Source: Brevundimonas naejangsanensis (GTDB taxonomy: Bacteria; Pseudomonadota; Alphaproteobacteria; Caulobacterales; Caulobacteraceae). Taken from it: a stretch of 64,000 nt of DNA. Made by a program: the position numbers and the translations under genes. Position 1 is the stretch's first letter; each line of letters begins with the position of its first letter. Location of the stretch: positions 855,501 to 919,500 of the forward strand of contig NZ_CP032707.1 of NCBI RefSeq assembly GCF_003627995.1, read 5' to 3'. Below, one piece after another: positions 17,521-26,036 of the stretch. A model generated the notes under the pieces. It saw only the letters and a program-made list of their open reading frames with translations. It made no database searches and was not told where the DNA came from.

Positions 17521-19098
17521 CTACTCCGCCGCGTCCAGGGCCTCGGCCAGTTCCCGCTCCAGCCCATAGTAGCGGGCGCGGTCCCAGAAGCGCGGGCGGG
17601 CGATGCCGGTCGAACGGTGGCGGCCGGTGATCTTGCCGTGCGCGTCCTCGCCGGTGATGTCGTAGACGAACAGGTCCTGGGTGACGATGACGTCGCCCTC
17701 CAGCCCCACGACCTCGGTGATGTGTGTGATGCGGCGGCTGCCGTCGCGCAGACGGGCGGCCTGGACGATGACGTCGACCGAGCCGACGATCATCTCGCGG
17801 ATGGTCTTGGACGGCAGGCCGTAGCCGCCCATGGTGATCATGGACTCCAGACGACTGATCGCCTCGCGCGGGCTGTTGGCGTGCAGCGTGCCCATCGAGC
17901 CGTCGTGGCCCGTGTTCATGGCCTGCAGCAGGTCGAAGGCCTCGGGGCCGCGCACCTCGCCGACGATGATGCGTTCGGGGCGCATCCGCAGGCAGTTCTT
18001 CACCAGGTCGCGCATGGTGATCTGGCCCTGGCCCTCCAGGTTCGGCGGGCGGGTTTCGAGCCTGACCACGTGCGGCTGCTGCAGCTGCAGCTCGGCGGCG
18101 TCCTCGCAGGTGATGACGCGCTCGGTCGGGTCGATGAAGGCGGTCAGGGTGTTCAGCAGGGTCGTCTTGCCCGAGCCGGTGCCGCCCGAGATGACGAGGT
18201 TGCAGCGCGCCGCGCCGATGACCCCCAGGACGCGCGCCCCTTCCGGACTGATGGAGTTGAACTCCACCAGGTTGCGCATCGTCAGCTTGTCCTTCTTGAA
18301 CTTCCGGATCGTCAGCGTCGGGCCGTCGATGGCCAGGGGCGGGGCGATGACGTTGACGCGGCTGCCGTCGGGCAGGCGGGCGTCGCAGATGGGGCTGGCC
18401 TCGTCGACGCGGCGGCCCACCTGGGACACGATCCGCTGGCAGATGTTCATCAGCTGGCCGTTGTCGCGGAAACGGACGTTGGTCAGCTGCACCTTGCCGC
18501 CGACCTCGATGAACACCCGACCCGCGCCGTTGACCATGATGTCGGCGATGTCGTCGCGCGCCAGCAGCGGCTCCAGCGGCCCATAGCCGAGGACGTCGTT
18601 GAGGATGTCCTGAACCAGGTTCTCCTGCTCGGCCACCGACATGGAGACGTTCTTGATCGCCACCAGTTCGGAGACGATGTCGCGGATCTCCTCCGACGCC
18701 GCCTTCTGGTCCAGCTGCGCCAGCTGGGCCAGGTCGATGGTGTTCATCAGGGCGTTGAAGATGGTGGTCTTGGTCGCGTGGTAATAGTCGCTCTGCTCGC
18801 GCACGATCTCGGCGACGGCCTGGGCCTTCTTCAGTTGCTCCAGGCCGGGCGTGGCGCGCGGGCCGGCGCCCGAACCGCCCGCCGAGGGCGACGGCTCGGC
18901 CGGGCGTCCGATCAGGCCGTCCAGCGCGTCCAGCCGGTCGCTGCGCGGCGCGGCGGCGGGCGCCGCCAGAGGGTCGAGGTCTTCGGCCGAGAAGCCGTCC
19001 ACCGGCTCGGGCGCGCGGCGCGCGGCCGGCTCCGGCGCCGGGGCCGGCCGGGGCGCGGCGGGGGCCAGGCCCGGTTGCGCTGTCCGCTTGCCGAACAC
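17521..19098 (-). CDS. cpaF: Tad pilus assembly ATPase CpaF/TadA
   Basis: A 525-residue VirB11/PilT-type hexameric ATPase that powers pilus extension (and in Caulobacter retraction). A proline/alanine-rich N-terminal 90 residues precede the helical domain. Nucleotide motifs are Walker A ISGGTGSGKTTLLNTL, the Asp box TCEDAAELQL, Walker B MRPERIIVGEVRGPEAFD and the His box NTGHDGSMGTLHANSP. Its start is 4 bp after the cpaE stop. Confidence 0.97.
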   Translation of the reverse strand: MFGKRTAQPGLAPAAPRPAPAPEPAARRAPEPVDGFSAEDLDPLAAPAAAPRSDRLDALDGLIGRPAEPSPSAGGSGAGPRATPGLEQLKKAQAVAEIVREQSDYYHATKTTIFNALMNTIDLAQLAQLDQKAASEEIRDIVSELVAIKNVSMSVAEQENLVQDILNDVLGYGPLEPLLARDDIADIMVNGAGRVFIEVGGKVQLTNVRFRDNGQLMNICQRIVSQVGRRVDEASPICDARLPDGSRVNVIAPPLAIDGPTLTIRKFKKDKLTMRNLVEFNSISPEGARVLGVIGAARCNLVISGGTGSGKTTLLNTLTAFIDPTERVITCEDAAELQLQQPHVVRLETRPPNLEGQGQITMRDLVKNCLRMRPERIIVGEVRGPEAFDLLQAMNTGHDGSMGTLHANSPREAISRLESMITMGGYGLPSKTIREMIVGSVDVIVQAARLRDGSRRITHITEVVGLEGDVIVTQDLFVYDITGEDAHGKITGRHRSTGIARPRFWDRARYYGLERELAEALDAAE

Positions 19099-19102
19099 GG
19101 CC

Positions 19103-20710
19103 TCAGCGCTTCTTGCTGAACAGGGAGGCGAACAGGGAGGCGCCCCCGGCGGCCTTGGCGGGCGCGGCCCTGACGCGGCCCGGGGCCGCGGGCATTTCGC
19201 GACGCGAGACGATCTGGGCCAGGGTCTCGAAGGCCTCGGCCGCCTTGGTCTTGGCCGCCGAATCCAGCACCATCTGGCCGTTGTTGGCCGCCACGCCGAA
19301 CACCTTGGCGTCGAAGGGGATGCTGAGGCTGGGATGGACCCCCAGGGCCGCGCCGAAGTCCTTGGCCGGGATCTCGGGCCGTCCGGGCACGCCCACCTGG
19401 TTCAGCACCAGTCGCGGCGGGGCGTCGTTGGGGCGGCCCTGCTTGATCAGGTCGATCATGTTCTTGGCGTTGCGCAGCGAAGCCAGGTCCGGCGTCGCCA
19501 CCACCACCACCTCGTCGGCCGCGATCAGCGCCCGGCGCATCCAGCCCGACCACAGGTGTGGCAGGTCCAGGACCACGAAGGGCGCGGTGGCGCGGATGCG
19601 GCTAGTGACCTCCTCGAAGGCCTCGGCGCCGATGTCCCAGTCGGTCTCGAGGCTGGCGGGGGCGGCGAACAGGCTCAGCTTGTCGGTGCAGCGGACCATC
19701 ATCCGGTCCAGCAGGGTGGCGTCCAGACGGTCGGGCTGGCTCAGGGCGTCGGCCACCCCGCCCAGGGGGTCCTGGTTGAAGTCCAGCCCGGCGGTGCCGA
19801 ACGGCAGGTCGTAGTCGACGATGACGGTGTTGACGCCGATCCGCTCGCTCATCGCATAGGCGGTGTTGTGGGCCACGGCCGAGGCCCCGGCCCCGCCCCG
19901 CGCGCCGACGAAGGCGATGGTGCGTCCGACGAAGGGCTGGGCCGGGTCGGCGAACAGGCCGCCGATGGCCGCGATCAGCTGCAACGGCTGGACCGGCGCC
20001 ACCAGGTATTCGCTGACGCCCCGCCGCATCAGCTCACGGAAAAGCAGGATGTCATTGGTCGCGCCGATGATGACCACCTTGGTCCCCGCGTCGCAGACCT
20101 CGGCCAGCTGGTCGATCTCCCACAGGAGATGCTGCGGGTCCTTCAGGCTCTCGACGACGATCAGGGGCGGCGTCGGCTCGGACTGATAGGCCTCGATCGC
20201 GGCCTGCACCCCGCCCAGACGGATCTGGGTGGTGGCCCGGGCCATGCGCCGGTCCTGGCCGGCCCGCTCTGCGGCGGCGGCCGTGTCCTGGCGCTCGGCG
20301 AAGACATGGACGCCGATGCGCGGGATCGACACCTCCAGCGACGCCGGGCCGGCCAGGGACAGGCCGGACGGCGCCGCCGACACCGGGGCCGCGAAGGACG
20401 CCGCGACCTCGACCGGCGCCAGATCGATCACCGGCGGCGCGGCCTCGACAACCATCGGGGCGGAGCTCGGCGCGTCCAGCGGGGCGGCGTTGATCGCCGT
20501 CTCGGTCTCGGCCAGCAGGCGTCCGACCGGATCATAGGGGGCGGCCGGACGATCCTCCGTCACCTCCTCCAGGGCGGGGGGCGCCGGGTCCACGGCCGCG
20601 GGCGCGGCGGGCGCGGCGGCCGGCTGAAGGTCGAGGAACTCGTCCTCCAGGTCGAAACCGTCCAGGACGTCGAAATCCTGAGTGGAATAGGGTTTGGACA
20701 TGATCGTCAT
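19103..20710 (-). CDS. cpaE: pilus localization ATPase CpaE/TadZ
   Basis: A 535-residue MinD/ParA-like protein that places the pilus machine at the pole. The N-terminal 150 residues are low-complexity Ala/Pro; a receiver-like domain (VVIIGATNDILLFRELMRRGVSEYLVAP) follows, then the ATPase domain with AFVGARGGAGASAVAHNTAY, VIVDYDLPFGTAGLDF and VVLDLPHLWS. The P-loop lacks the usual GKT lysine-threonine, as in other CpaE proteins. The start overlaps the cpaD stop by four bases; MSKPYS at 20701 is an alternative start. Confidence 0.95.
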   Translation of the reverse strand: MTIMSKPYSTQDFDVLDGFDLEDEFLDLQPAAAPAAPAAVDPAPPALEEVTEDRPAAPYDPVGRLLAETETAINAAPLDAPSSAPMVVEAAPPVIDLAPVEVAASFAAPVSAAPSGLSLAGPASLEVSIPRIGVHVFAERQDTAAAAERAGQDRRMARATTQIRLGGVQAAIEAYQSEPTPPLIVVESLKDPQHLLWEIDQLAEVCDAGTKVVIIGATNDILLFRELMRRGVSEYLVAPVQPLQLIAAIGGLFADPAQPFVGRTIAFVGARGGAGASAVAHNTAYAMSERIGVNTVIVDYDLPFGTAGLDFNQDPLGGVADALSQPDRLDATLLDRMMVRCTDKLSLFAAPASLETDWDIGAEAFEEVTSRIRATAPFVVLDLPHLWSGWMRRALIAADEVVVVATPDLASLRNAKNMIDLIKQGRPNDAPPRLVLNQVGVPGRPEIPAKDFGAALGVHPSLSIPFDAKVFGVAANNGQMVLDSAAKTKAAEAFETLAQIVSRREMPAAPGRVRAAPAKAAGGASLFASLFSKKR

Positions 20711-21387
20711 TCCACGGCCCGCGAAATTCGCGTCTGCGTCAGCAGGGCCTCACGCTGGGCGGCCGTCTGCTCGCCCGATCGATAGGCGTCGAACACCACC
20801 GACCGGCGCCCCGCGTCGGCCGGAGCCAGGGCGCGCGGCGCGACGATGTCGCGCGGGTCGGCGATCTGGGCGGCCAGGTTGGCGGTGACGGCGCAGCCGA
20901 AGTTGGCGGACGACTGATTGTCGCCGGTGCGGCTCAGATTGCCCCATTGGGTCCCGCACTGGGGCACGACGGCGCGCACGGTCTCGAAGCCCGCCAGCAC
21001 CGGCGCCCGGGGGGCGGGGGCCGCATAGCCGGTCATCCGGATGCGGTCGGCGGGCACGCCCGCCGCCTCCAGCGCCGCCTTGACGCCCCAGGCCGCGCGG
21101 GCGGCTGCGGGGTCGTCGCCGGCCGGCGCCTCGACCACCAGGGCCGGGGCCCCTTCCAGGGCGAAACGCGCGGCCAGGGCGTCCAGGGCCGCGCGCTGAT
21201 TGGCCGACAGGCCGGTTTCGTGCACCGCCAGGGCGATGCGGTCCAGGCCGGGCTCGACCTCGAGGACGAAGCGCGACGCCGGGGTCAGCGGCGGCTCGCC
21301 GCCCAGGCTGGCCGGGCCGCCGGCGCAGGCCGACAGCGTCAGGCTCAGTCCCAGGACGGCGGCGGAGAGGGATGCGGTGCGGATCAT
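20707..21387 (-). CDS. cpaD: outer-membrane pilus lipoprotein CpaD
   Basis: A 226-residue CpaD-family protein that supports the secretin CpaC. The lipoprotein signal is SLSAAVLGLSLTLSACAGG, with cysteine in the LSAC lipobox. The central part resembles OmpA-like peptidoglycan-associated folds (ALDALAARFALEGAPALVVEAPAG), and the C-terminal NFGCAVTANLAAQIADPRDIVAPR is highly typical of CpaD. Start 21387 lies 5 bp after the cpaC stop; a GTG at 21396 is possible. The much longer open frame through cpaC is a shadow. Confidence 0.93.
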   Translation of the reverse strand: MIRTASLSAAVLGLSLTLSACAGGPASLGGEPPLTPASRFVLEVEPGLDRIALAVHETGLSANQRAALDALAARFALEGAPALVVEAPAGDDPAAARAAWGVKAALEAAGVPADRIRMTGYAAPAPRAPVLAGFETVRAVVPQCGTQWGNLSRTGDNQSSANFGCAVTANLAAQIADPRDIVAPRALAPADAGRRSVVFDAYRSGEQTAAQREALLTQTRISRAVE

Positions 21388-21392
21388 GGCGC

Positions 21393-22952
21393 TCACTCGA
21401 TCACATAGCCGACGGGGCCCCGCCATCCGGCGCCCGGCTGGGCGGTCGGGGCGGGCGATCCATAGACCTGGTTCAGCTGGCCGAAGAAGATGGTCTCGGC
21501 GTCCTGGGCGATGCGCAGCCCGTCGGCGGGCGTCTGCATCCGGCCCGGCGAGGTCGGGGTGACGATGTAGGGCTCGACGATGACCACCAGCTCGGTCTCG
21601 CCCATCAGATAGTCGCGCGAGCGGAACAGCTGGCCCAGCACCGGCAGATTGGTCATGCCGGGCAGGGAGTCGATCGCCTGGCGCGTCGATTCCTGCAACA
21701 GGCCGGCGATCATCATCGATCCGCCCGAGGGCAGTTCGATGGTGTTCTCGCTGCGCCGCACCGTCAGGCCGGGCAGGGAGATGGAGGCCGGGGTGCCCGC
21801 GCCGATGGTCAGGCCGCCCTGGGGCGTCAGCTCGGACACCTCGACCTTGACCTGCAGGCTGATGCGGCCCTCGGACAGGACCACCGGCCGGAACGCCAGG
21901 GCCACGCCGTAGGGCTTGTATTCGACCGAGATCTGGCCGTCGCGGTCGCGCCCCGTGGGCACGGGGAACTCGCCCCCGGCCAGGAAGCTGGCGGCCTCGC
22001 CGTTGACCGACGTCAGGTTGGGTTCGGCCAGCATCCGCACCAGGCCGACGCGCTCGAAGGCCTTGAGCAGGGCCTCGCCCTTGTTCAGCCCGTCGGAGCC
22101 GGGACCGGTGCCGGGCTGGGCCGTGTCCCAGTTGGACGGGTCGCCGGGGCGGCCGTCGACGGTGACGGGGCACAGGGCGTCCTGCGGCCAGCCGGCGCCG
22201 CACGGGACCTGCATCTGGAAATTCTTGGTGGTGTCGCGGGCGACGCCGCCGCTGATCCCGCCCAGCAGGGCGCCGTTGACGCCCCAGGTGGCGGCGTTGC
22301 CCAGCAGCCATTGGGTGTCGCCGACCCGGCCGATCACCGCCTGGGTGTCGAAGCCCAGCTGCTTGATGGCGCTGCGCTGCACCTCGACCACGCGGACCTT
22401 CAGTGTCACCTGGTCCGAGCCGGCGACGGCGATCATGTTCATGACCTTCTCGGGGGCGCTGACGAAGGCGCGGGCCACCTGGGCGGCGCGGTCGGCCTCG
22501 GCCGGGCTGGCGGCCACGCCGGTCAGGATGATGCTGTCGTTGACTGCCTCGGCGCGCACGGTCGAGCCGGGAACGACCCGGCTCAGCGTGTCCTGCAGGG
22601 CGCTGACGCCCGCGTCGACGCGGACCCGAAGCGTCAGAATGGTGCGCCCGGCGGCGTCCAGGAAGACGGCGTCCGTCTCGCCGCCCGCCATGCCGACCAT
22701 GGTGATCCGCCGCGGCGAATGCAGCACGGCCTCGGCCACGGTGGGGTTGGAGATGATGACGTCGCGCGCATCGGCCGGCAGGTCGACGGCGAAGGAGGTC
22801 CCGCGCGGAAGGTTGACCATCTGGGGCGCCGCGCCCGCGGCGACGGCCGTGCGGGTCTGAGCCCGCGCCGCGTCCAGCGATGCGGAGCCGCCCAGGGCGA
22901 TCAGGGCGGCGCAGGCGGCGACGACGAAACGATTCATGCCTGAAATCCTCAT
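21393..22952 (-). CDS. cpaC: pilus secretin CpaC/RcpA
   Basis: A 519-residue outer-membrane secretin through which the pilus exits. Signal peptide near residues 6-31, the pilus N-domain (NLPRGTSFAVDLPADARDVIISNPTVAEAV), a BON-like domain (STVRAEAVNDSIILTGVAASPAEADRA), then the secretin core ending in VPSGG-like ELPSGGSMMIAGLL and LPVLGQLFRS, both characteristic. The ATG overlaps the cpaB stop by four bases; a second methionine at 22937 is an alternative. Confidence 0.96.
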   Translation of the reverse strand: MRISGMNRFVVAACAALIALGGSASLDAARAQTRTAVAAGAAPQMVNLPRGTSFAVDLPADARDVIISNPTVAEAVLHSPRRITMVGMAGGETDAVFLDAAGRTILTLRVRVDAGVSALQDTLSRVVPGSTVRAEAVNDSIILTGVAASPAEADRAAQVARAFVSAPEKVMNMIAVAGSDQVTLKVRVVEVQRSAIKQLGFDTQAVIGRVGDTQWLLGNAATWGVNGALLGGISGGVARDTTKNFQMQVPCGAGWPQDALCPVTVDGRPGDPSNWDTAQPGTGPGSDGLNKGEALLKAFERVGLVRMLAEPNLTSVNGEAASFLAGGEFPVPTGRDRDGQISVEYKPYGVALAFRPVVLSEGRISLQVKVEVSELTPQGGLTIGAGTPASISLPGLTVRRSENTIELPSGGSMMIAGLLQESTRQAIDSLPGMTNLPVLGQLFRSRDYLMGETELVVIVEPYIVTPTSPGRMQTPADGLRIAQDAETIFFGQLNQVYGSPAPTAQPGAGWRGPVGYVIE

Positions 22953-23899
22953 GGAACCGCCACCGCCTCGGCCTGACCCTCGCGATAGACGCGCACCACG
23001 CCGCCTCCGCCCGCCGCGCCCGTCGCCCCGCCGCCGCGTCGGACGGCGCCGGGCACATGGCCCGACGGTCCGGCCGTGTCGGCGTAGGAGCGCAGCACCA
23101 GGGACAGCTCGCCCTCGGACTTGGCCAGGGCCAGGACCTCGGCGTCGCGGCCGGTCAGCTCCAGGGTCGCGGTGGCGCCGACCACGGCCTTCTCGTCCTG
23201 GGCCGCGCGGGTGCTCTGGTCGATGGCCAGGACCTTGACGTTGCGCATCACGGTGGCGGCGGCGAACTTCGTTCCGCCCTCGTCGCCCGAGGCGGACTTG
23301 ATCTCGCGCGTCAGCAGGACGTCGACCCGGTCGCCCGGCAGGATGAAGCCGCCGGCGGCGGTCTCGACGGTCACGCGAATGGCCATGGCCCGCATGCCGG
23401 GCTCCAGATAGGCGGCCATGTAGCCGCTGTCCCCGGCGCGCACGATCTTGCGCGCCACCAGGGGCTCCCCGGCCAGGATGGGTTCGCGCACCACGGCGCC
23501 GACGTAGTCGGCCTTGGCGCCCGGCGCATTGAGGACCGCGACGGCCTTCATGGCCCGGTCCACGGCGCCCGCCTTGGCGTCCGTGGGCTGGGCGTCGGCA
23601 GACTTGCCGCCCTCAGCGGCGGCCTCGGCCTTGGGCGGGGTCGCGCCGTCGGTGATGAAGAGGGGGTTGAGCTCGTCGACCGGCCAGTCCTTCCAGCTCA
23701 GGTCCGCGTCGGCCAGGCGACGCCCGGGCTCTAGGTCGCGCGCGGCGACCAGAACCTTGGCCATGGGGCGCGTCTCGACGGCGGCGGCCGCAGTCGCGCC
23801 GGGCTGCCCCGACGGCGAGCCCATGGCGCGCACGACCAGGGCCAGGCCGATGGCGGCGAGGGCGGCGATGCAGATGACGGCGATCTTGGCGGGCTTCAT
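22949..23899 (-). CDS. cpaB: pilus assembly protein CpaB/RcpC
   Basis: A 316-residue protein with an N-terminal membrane anchor (IAVICIAALAAIGLALVVRAMG) and a SAF domain (VLVAARDLEPGRRLADADLSWKDWP), then the RcpC/CpaB region with PGDRVDVLLTRE and GPSGHVPGAVRRGG. It acts in the periplasm with the secretin. A low-complexity Lys/Ala insert lies near residues 85-110. The gap to cpaA (120 bp) is the only sizeable one in the operon after pilA-cpaA. Confidence 0.93.
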   Translation of the reverse strand: MKPAKIAVICIAALAAIGLALVVRAMGSPSGQPGATAAAAVETRPMAKVLVAARDLEPGRRLADADLSWKDWPVDELNPLFITDGATPPKAEAAAEGGKSADAQPTDAKAGAVDRAMKAVAVLNAPGAKADYVGAVVREPILAGEPLVARKIVRAGDSGYMAAYLEPGMRAMAIRVTVETAAGGFILPGDRVDVLLTREIKSASGDEGGTKFAAATVMRNVKVLAIDQSTRAAQDEKAVVGATATLELTGRDAEVLALAKSEGELSLVLRSYADTAGPSGHVPGAVRRGGGATGAAGGGGVVRVYREGQAEAVAVP

Positions 23900-24019
23900 C
23901 GACGATCTCCGGCAGAGACGACCGACGCCGATCCGGCTGCCCGTCCCCTGCCGTTAAGAATTATGGGGGAGCGAGGTTAACGCGTCCCTAAGCGGGACAC
24001 GGCCTTCTGCAGCGACGTT

Positions 24020-24532
24020 TCAGCCCGCAACGAAGACCGCCATCAGCGGGCTGGACGGGTAGGCCAGCAAGGCCCCGACGGCGATGGCGACGCCGTAGGG
24101 AATGTCGCCCTTGGGTTGCATCAGCCGCATGACCCAGCCGGGGCCGGTCTGGGCGAGGAGCGGCAGACGGCTGCGCGCGGCCATCAGCAGCAGGCAGAAG
24201 CCGCCGCCCGCCAGGGCCGTATAGAGGAGGAAGGGCAGACCGCCCGAGACGCCCATCCACAGCACCGAGGCGGCCAGAAGCTTGGCGTCGCCGCCGCCGA
24301 TCCAGTTCAGGGCGAACATCCCGGCGCCCACGGCCAAGGCGGCGACCGCCAGCCCGACCGAAGCCCCGACCATGGAGAGCGGCAGGCCCAGCGCCAGAGC
24401 CGCCGGAAAGAAGCCGAGGATAAGCAGACCCGAAATCCAGTTCGGAATCTTCATCGTCGTCAGATCATGAAGCGCCGCCACGATGGCCAGCACGGGCAGG
24501 ACGGCGAGCGGGACGATCGAAAGTTCGGTCAT
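24020..24532 (-). CDS. cpaA: prepilin peptidase CpaA/TadV
   Basis: A 170-residue type IV prepilin peptidase (aspartic protease) that cleaves the Flp pilin and TadE-like pseudopilins. Both catalytic aspartates are visible: ALHDLTTMKIPNWIS (first Asp) and NWIGGGDAKLLAASVLWMG (the GxGD motif, here GGGD). Five to six membrane helices. It lacks the methylase domain, as usual in Tad systems. pilA lies upstream across a strong hairpin. Confidence 0.93.
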   Translation of the reverse strand: MTELSIVPLAVLPVLAIVAALHDLTTMKIPNWISGLLILGFFPAALALGLPLSMVGASVGLAVAALAVGAGMFALNWIGGGDAKLLAASVLWMGVSGGLPFLLYTALAGGGFCLLLMAARSRLPLLAQTGPGWVMRLMQPKGDIPYGVAIAVGALLAYPSSPLMAVFVAG

Positions 24533-24608
24533 GACGCCATTGCAGGACAGACGACTTAAGATCAGGTTTCCAGTCGGCTGCGCTCAAGCTTCCGCCCTGC
24601 GCCTCAAT

Positions 24609-24642
24609 TGAAATCGGCCGGTGCGTCGCCGCACCGGCCGAT
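24609..24642 (-). terminator. strong hairpin between pilA and cpaA
   Basis: A perfect 13-pair stem (24613-24625 with 24630-24642, core CGGCCGGTGCG) with a four-base loop, 25 bp after the pilA stop codon. On the minus strand it is followed by TTTC, so only a short T-run. It may end most pilA transcripts, or protect the pilA message, so that pilin is made in excess over the assembly proteins. Confidence 0.6.
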
Positions 24643-24666
24643 CCTCAAGCGTTACACGCCTGACTA

Positions 24667-24828
24667 TTACATGCCTTGTTCGATGGTCTCGAAGGTGCCC
24701 TTGAGCTTGTCGCCCAGAGCGCCGACAGCGACGATGATGACGACGGCGATCAGGGCGGCGATCAGGCCGTATTCGATGGCCGTGGCGCCGGATTCGTCTT
24801 TGGCGAAGCGCGTGATGAAGTTACGCAT
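24667..24828 (-). CDS. pilA: Flp-type major pilin
   Basis: A 53-residue Flp pilin. MRNFITRFAKDESG is the leader, cleaved after the glycine; ATAIEYGLIAALIAVVIIV is the mature hydrophobic N-terminus with the Glu at +5 and Tyr next to it that define Flp pilins. The short C-terminus (GDKLKGTFETIEQGM) completes it. AAGGAAG sits 7-13 bases before the ATG. It heads the cpa operon. Confidence 0.97.
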   Translation of the reverse strand: MRNFITRFAKDESGATAIEYGLIAALIAVVIIVAVGALGDKLKGTFETIEQGM

Positions 24829-24854
24829 GATGTGTCTTCCTTCTGTTGTAAGCG

Positions 24855-24948
24855 AGCAACTGGTCCACCATTCAGGGCCACCGGCTTTGCCCGCTTGACC
24901 CCCGTTTGCATGGGGACGATGCGGCGAAGTCCATTAAGGGCGAGTAAA
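24855..24948 (-). promoter_or_regulatory. candidate sigma-54 promoter and CtrA-like box of pilA
   Basis: On the minus strand, TGGTGGACCAGTTGCT (complement of 24855-24870) has the GG-N10-GC spacing and TTGCT of a -24/-12 promoter, with two mismatches in the -24 block. It would start transcription near 24844, 16 bases before the pilA ATG and just before its ribosome-binding site. A TTTA-N7-TTAA box (24934-24948) lies about 65 bp further upstream. In Caulobacter pilA is CtrA-activated; the sigma-54 call is mine. Confidence 0.45.
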
Positions 24949-25113
24949 GCCCAAAACGGCGGGGCAAAAAATTGATGGTTACTTCTACGTTTACTACGAT
25001 GAAGACTTCCGTGGACGCGGCTCGGTGGAATTTCAGGTTTTCTTGACCTTTCGGCCTCAGGTTCGGGTTCGGCGCTCGCGCGCGCCTGTTCTGAACGCCC
25101 ACGGAGGCCTCGC

Positions 25114-25509
25114 ATGCGCCAGACCGCTCTCTTCTCCGCCGGACTCGTCGCGGCCCTGGCGCTCGGGCTCGCCGCGCCCGCCCTGGCCCAGGAGCGCCCC
25201 CTGGACGTGCAGATCGACCAGGCGACGCGGGTGCAGCTGCGCGCCCCGGCGAGTTCGGTGATCGTCGCCAATCCGCGCATCGCCGACGTCACCGTGACGG
25301 ACGCCCACACCCTGTTCATCACCGGCAAGAGCTATGGCGTCACCCAGGTCATCGCCGTCGACGCCCTGGGCCGCCCCCTGTTCCAGCGCCAGGTGGTGGT
25401 CGGCCCCGGTTCGACCGGATCGGTTCGCGTCTGGCGCGGCGGAGACGCGACCGAGGTCGCCTGCGGAACCCGCTGCGCCCCCGCCGCGCGTCCCGCCACG
25501 GCGCCCTGA
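25114..25509 (+). CDS. exported secretin-N-domain protein of the pilus locus
   Basis: A 131-residue protein with signal peptide (MRQTALFSAGLVAALALGLA...ALAQ) and one pilus-assembly N domain (RVQLRAPASSVIVANPRIADVTVTDAHTLFITGKSYGVTQVIAVDALG), the same domain as at the N-terminus of CpaC but with no secretin part. The tail has two cysteines (VACGTRCAP). Likely a periplasmic partner of the secretin. It is divergent from pilA and starts the rightward set of three genes; 5 bp separate it from the next. Confidence 0.85.
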   Translation: MRQTALFSAGLVAALALGLAAPALAQERPLDVQIDQATRVQLRAPASSVIVANPRIADVTVTDAHTLFITGKSYGVTQVIAVDALGRPLFQRQVVVGPGSTGSVRVWRGGDATEVACGTRCAPAARPATAP

Positions 25510-25514
25510 TCGCC

Positions 25515-26036
25515 ATGCGCGGGGGCCTGGACCTGAAGCGCCGCCGCCGCGAGGGCTCCACCGCGGTGGAGTTCGCCATGGTGGCCCTGCCCTTCTTCCT
25601 GCTGCTGTTCGGCATCCTGGAGATCGGCCTGCTGCTGCTGGTCGACGCCCTGGCCGAGACCGCCGTTTCCGACGCCGGACGCCAGGTCCGCACCGGCCAG
25701 GCCCAGGAGCTGAAGCTCAAGCCCGAGGACATCAAGGCGCGGTTGTGCGCCAATATGAGCGTCTTCGCGGCCGACTGCCCCAACCGCGCCTTCATCGACA
25801 TCCGCGTGGTCGACGACTTCTCCGACCCGGTGGCGCCCGATCCCCTGGCGTCCGGCCTGTTCGATCCGTCGGTGCTTCGCTATCAGCCCGGCGGGCCCGG
25901 CGACCGGGTGCTGGTCCGCGTCTGGTACGAACAGCCCATCATCACCCCCTTCATCGCCCAGGCCCTGTCGCGCACCACCGACCATCGGGTGATGCTGACC
26001 ACCACCCTGGCCTTCCGCAACGAGCCCTATCAATGA
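25515..26036 (+). CDS. TadE-like pseudopilin (first)
   Basis: A 173-residue protein. After a basic leader (LKRRRREGSTAVEFAM) comes a type IV-pilin-like hydrophobic helix (VALPFFLLLFGILEIGLLLLV) with Glu at position 5 after the glycine, the CpaA-processable pattern of TadE/TadF. The rest is an extracytoplasmic domain with two cysteines (ARLCANMSVFAADCPN) that could pair. Likely a minor pilin or assembly factor. Confidence 0.88.
   Translation: MRGGLDLKRRRREGSTAVEFAMVALPFFLLLFGILEIGLLLLVDALAETAVSDAGRQVRTGQAQELKLKPEDIKARLCANMSVFAADCPNRAFIDIRVVDDFSDPVAPDPLASGLFDPSVLRYQPGGPGDRVLVRVWYEQPIITPFIAQALSRTTDHRVMLTTTLAFRNEPYQ

Noticed and set aside
21388..23058. Long frame extending cpaD leftward through cpaC
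   Set aside because: It is an Arg/Pro/Gly-rich shadow of cpaC; the lipoprotein signal at 21387 marks the real start.
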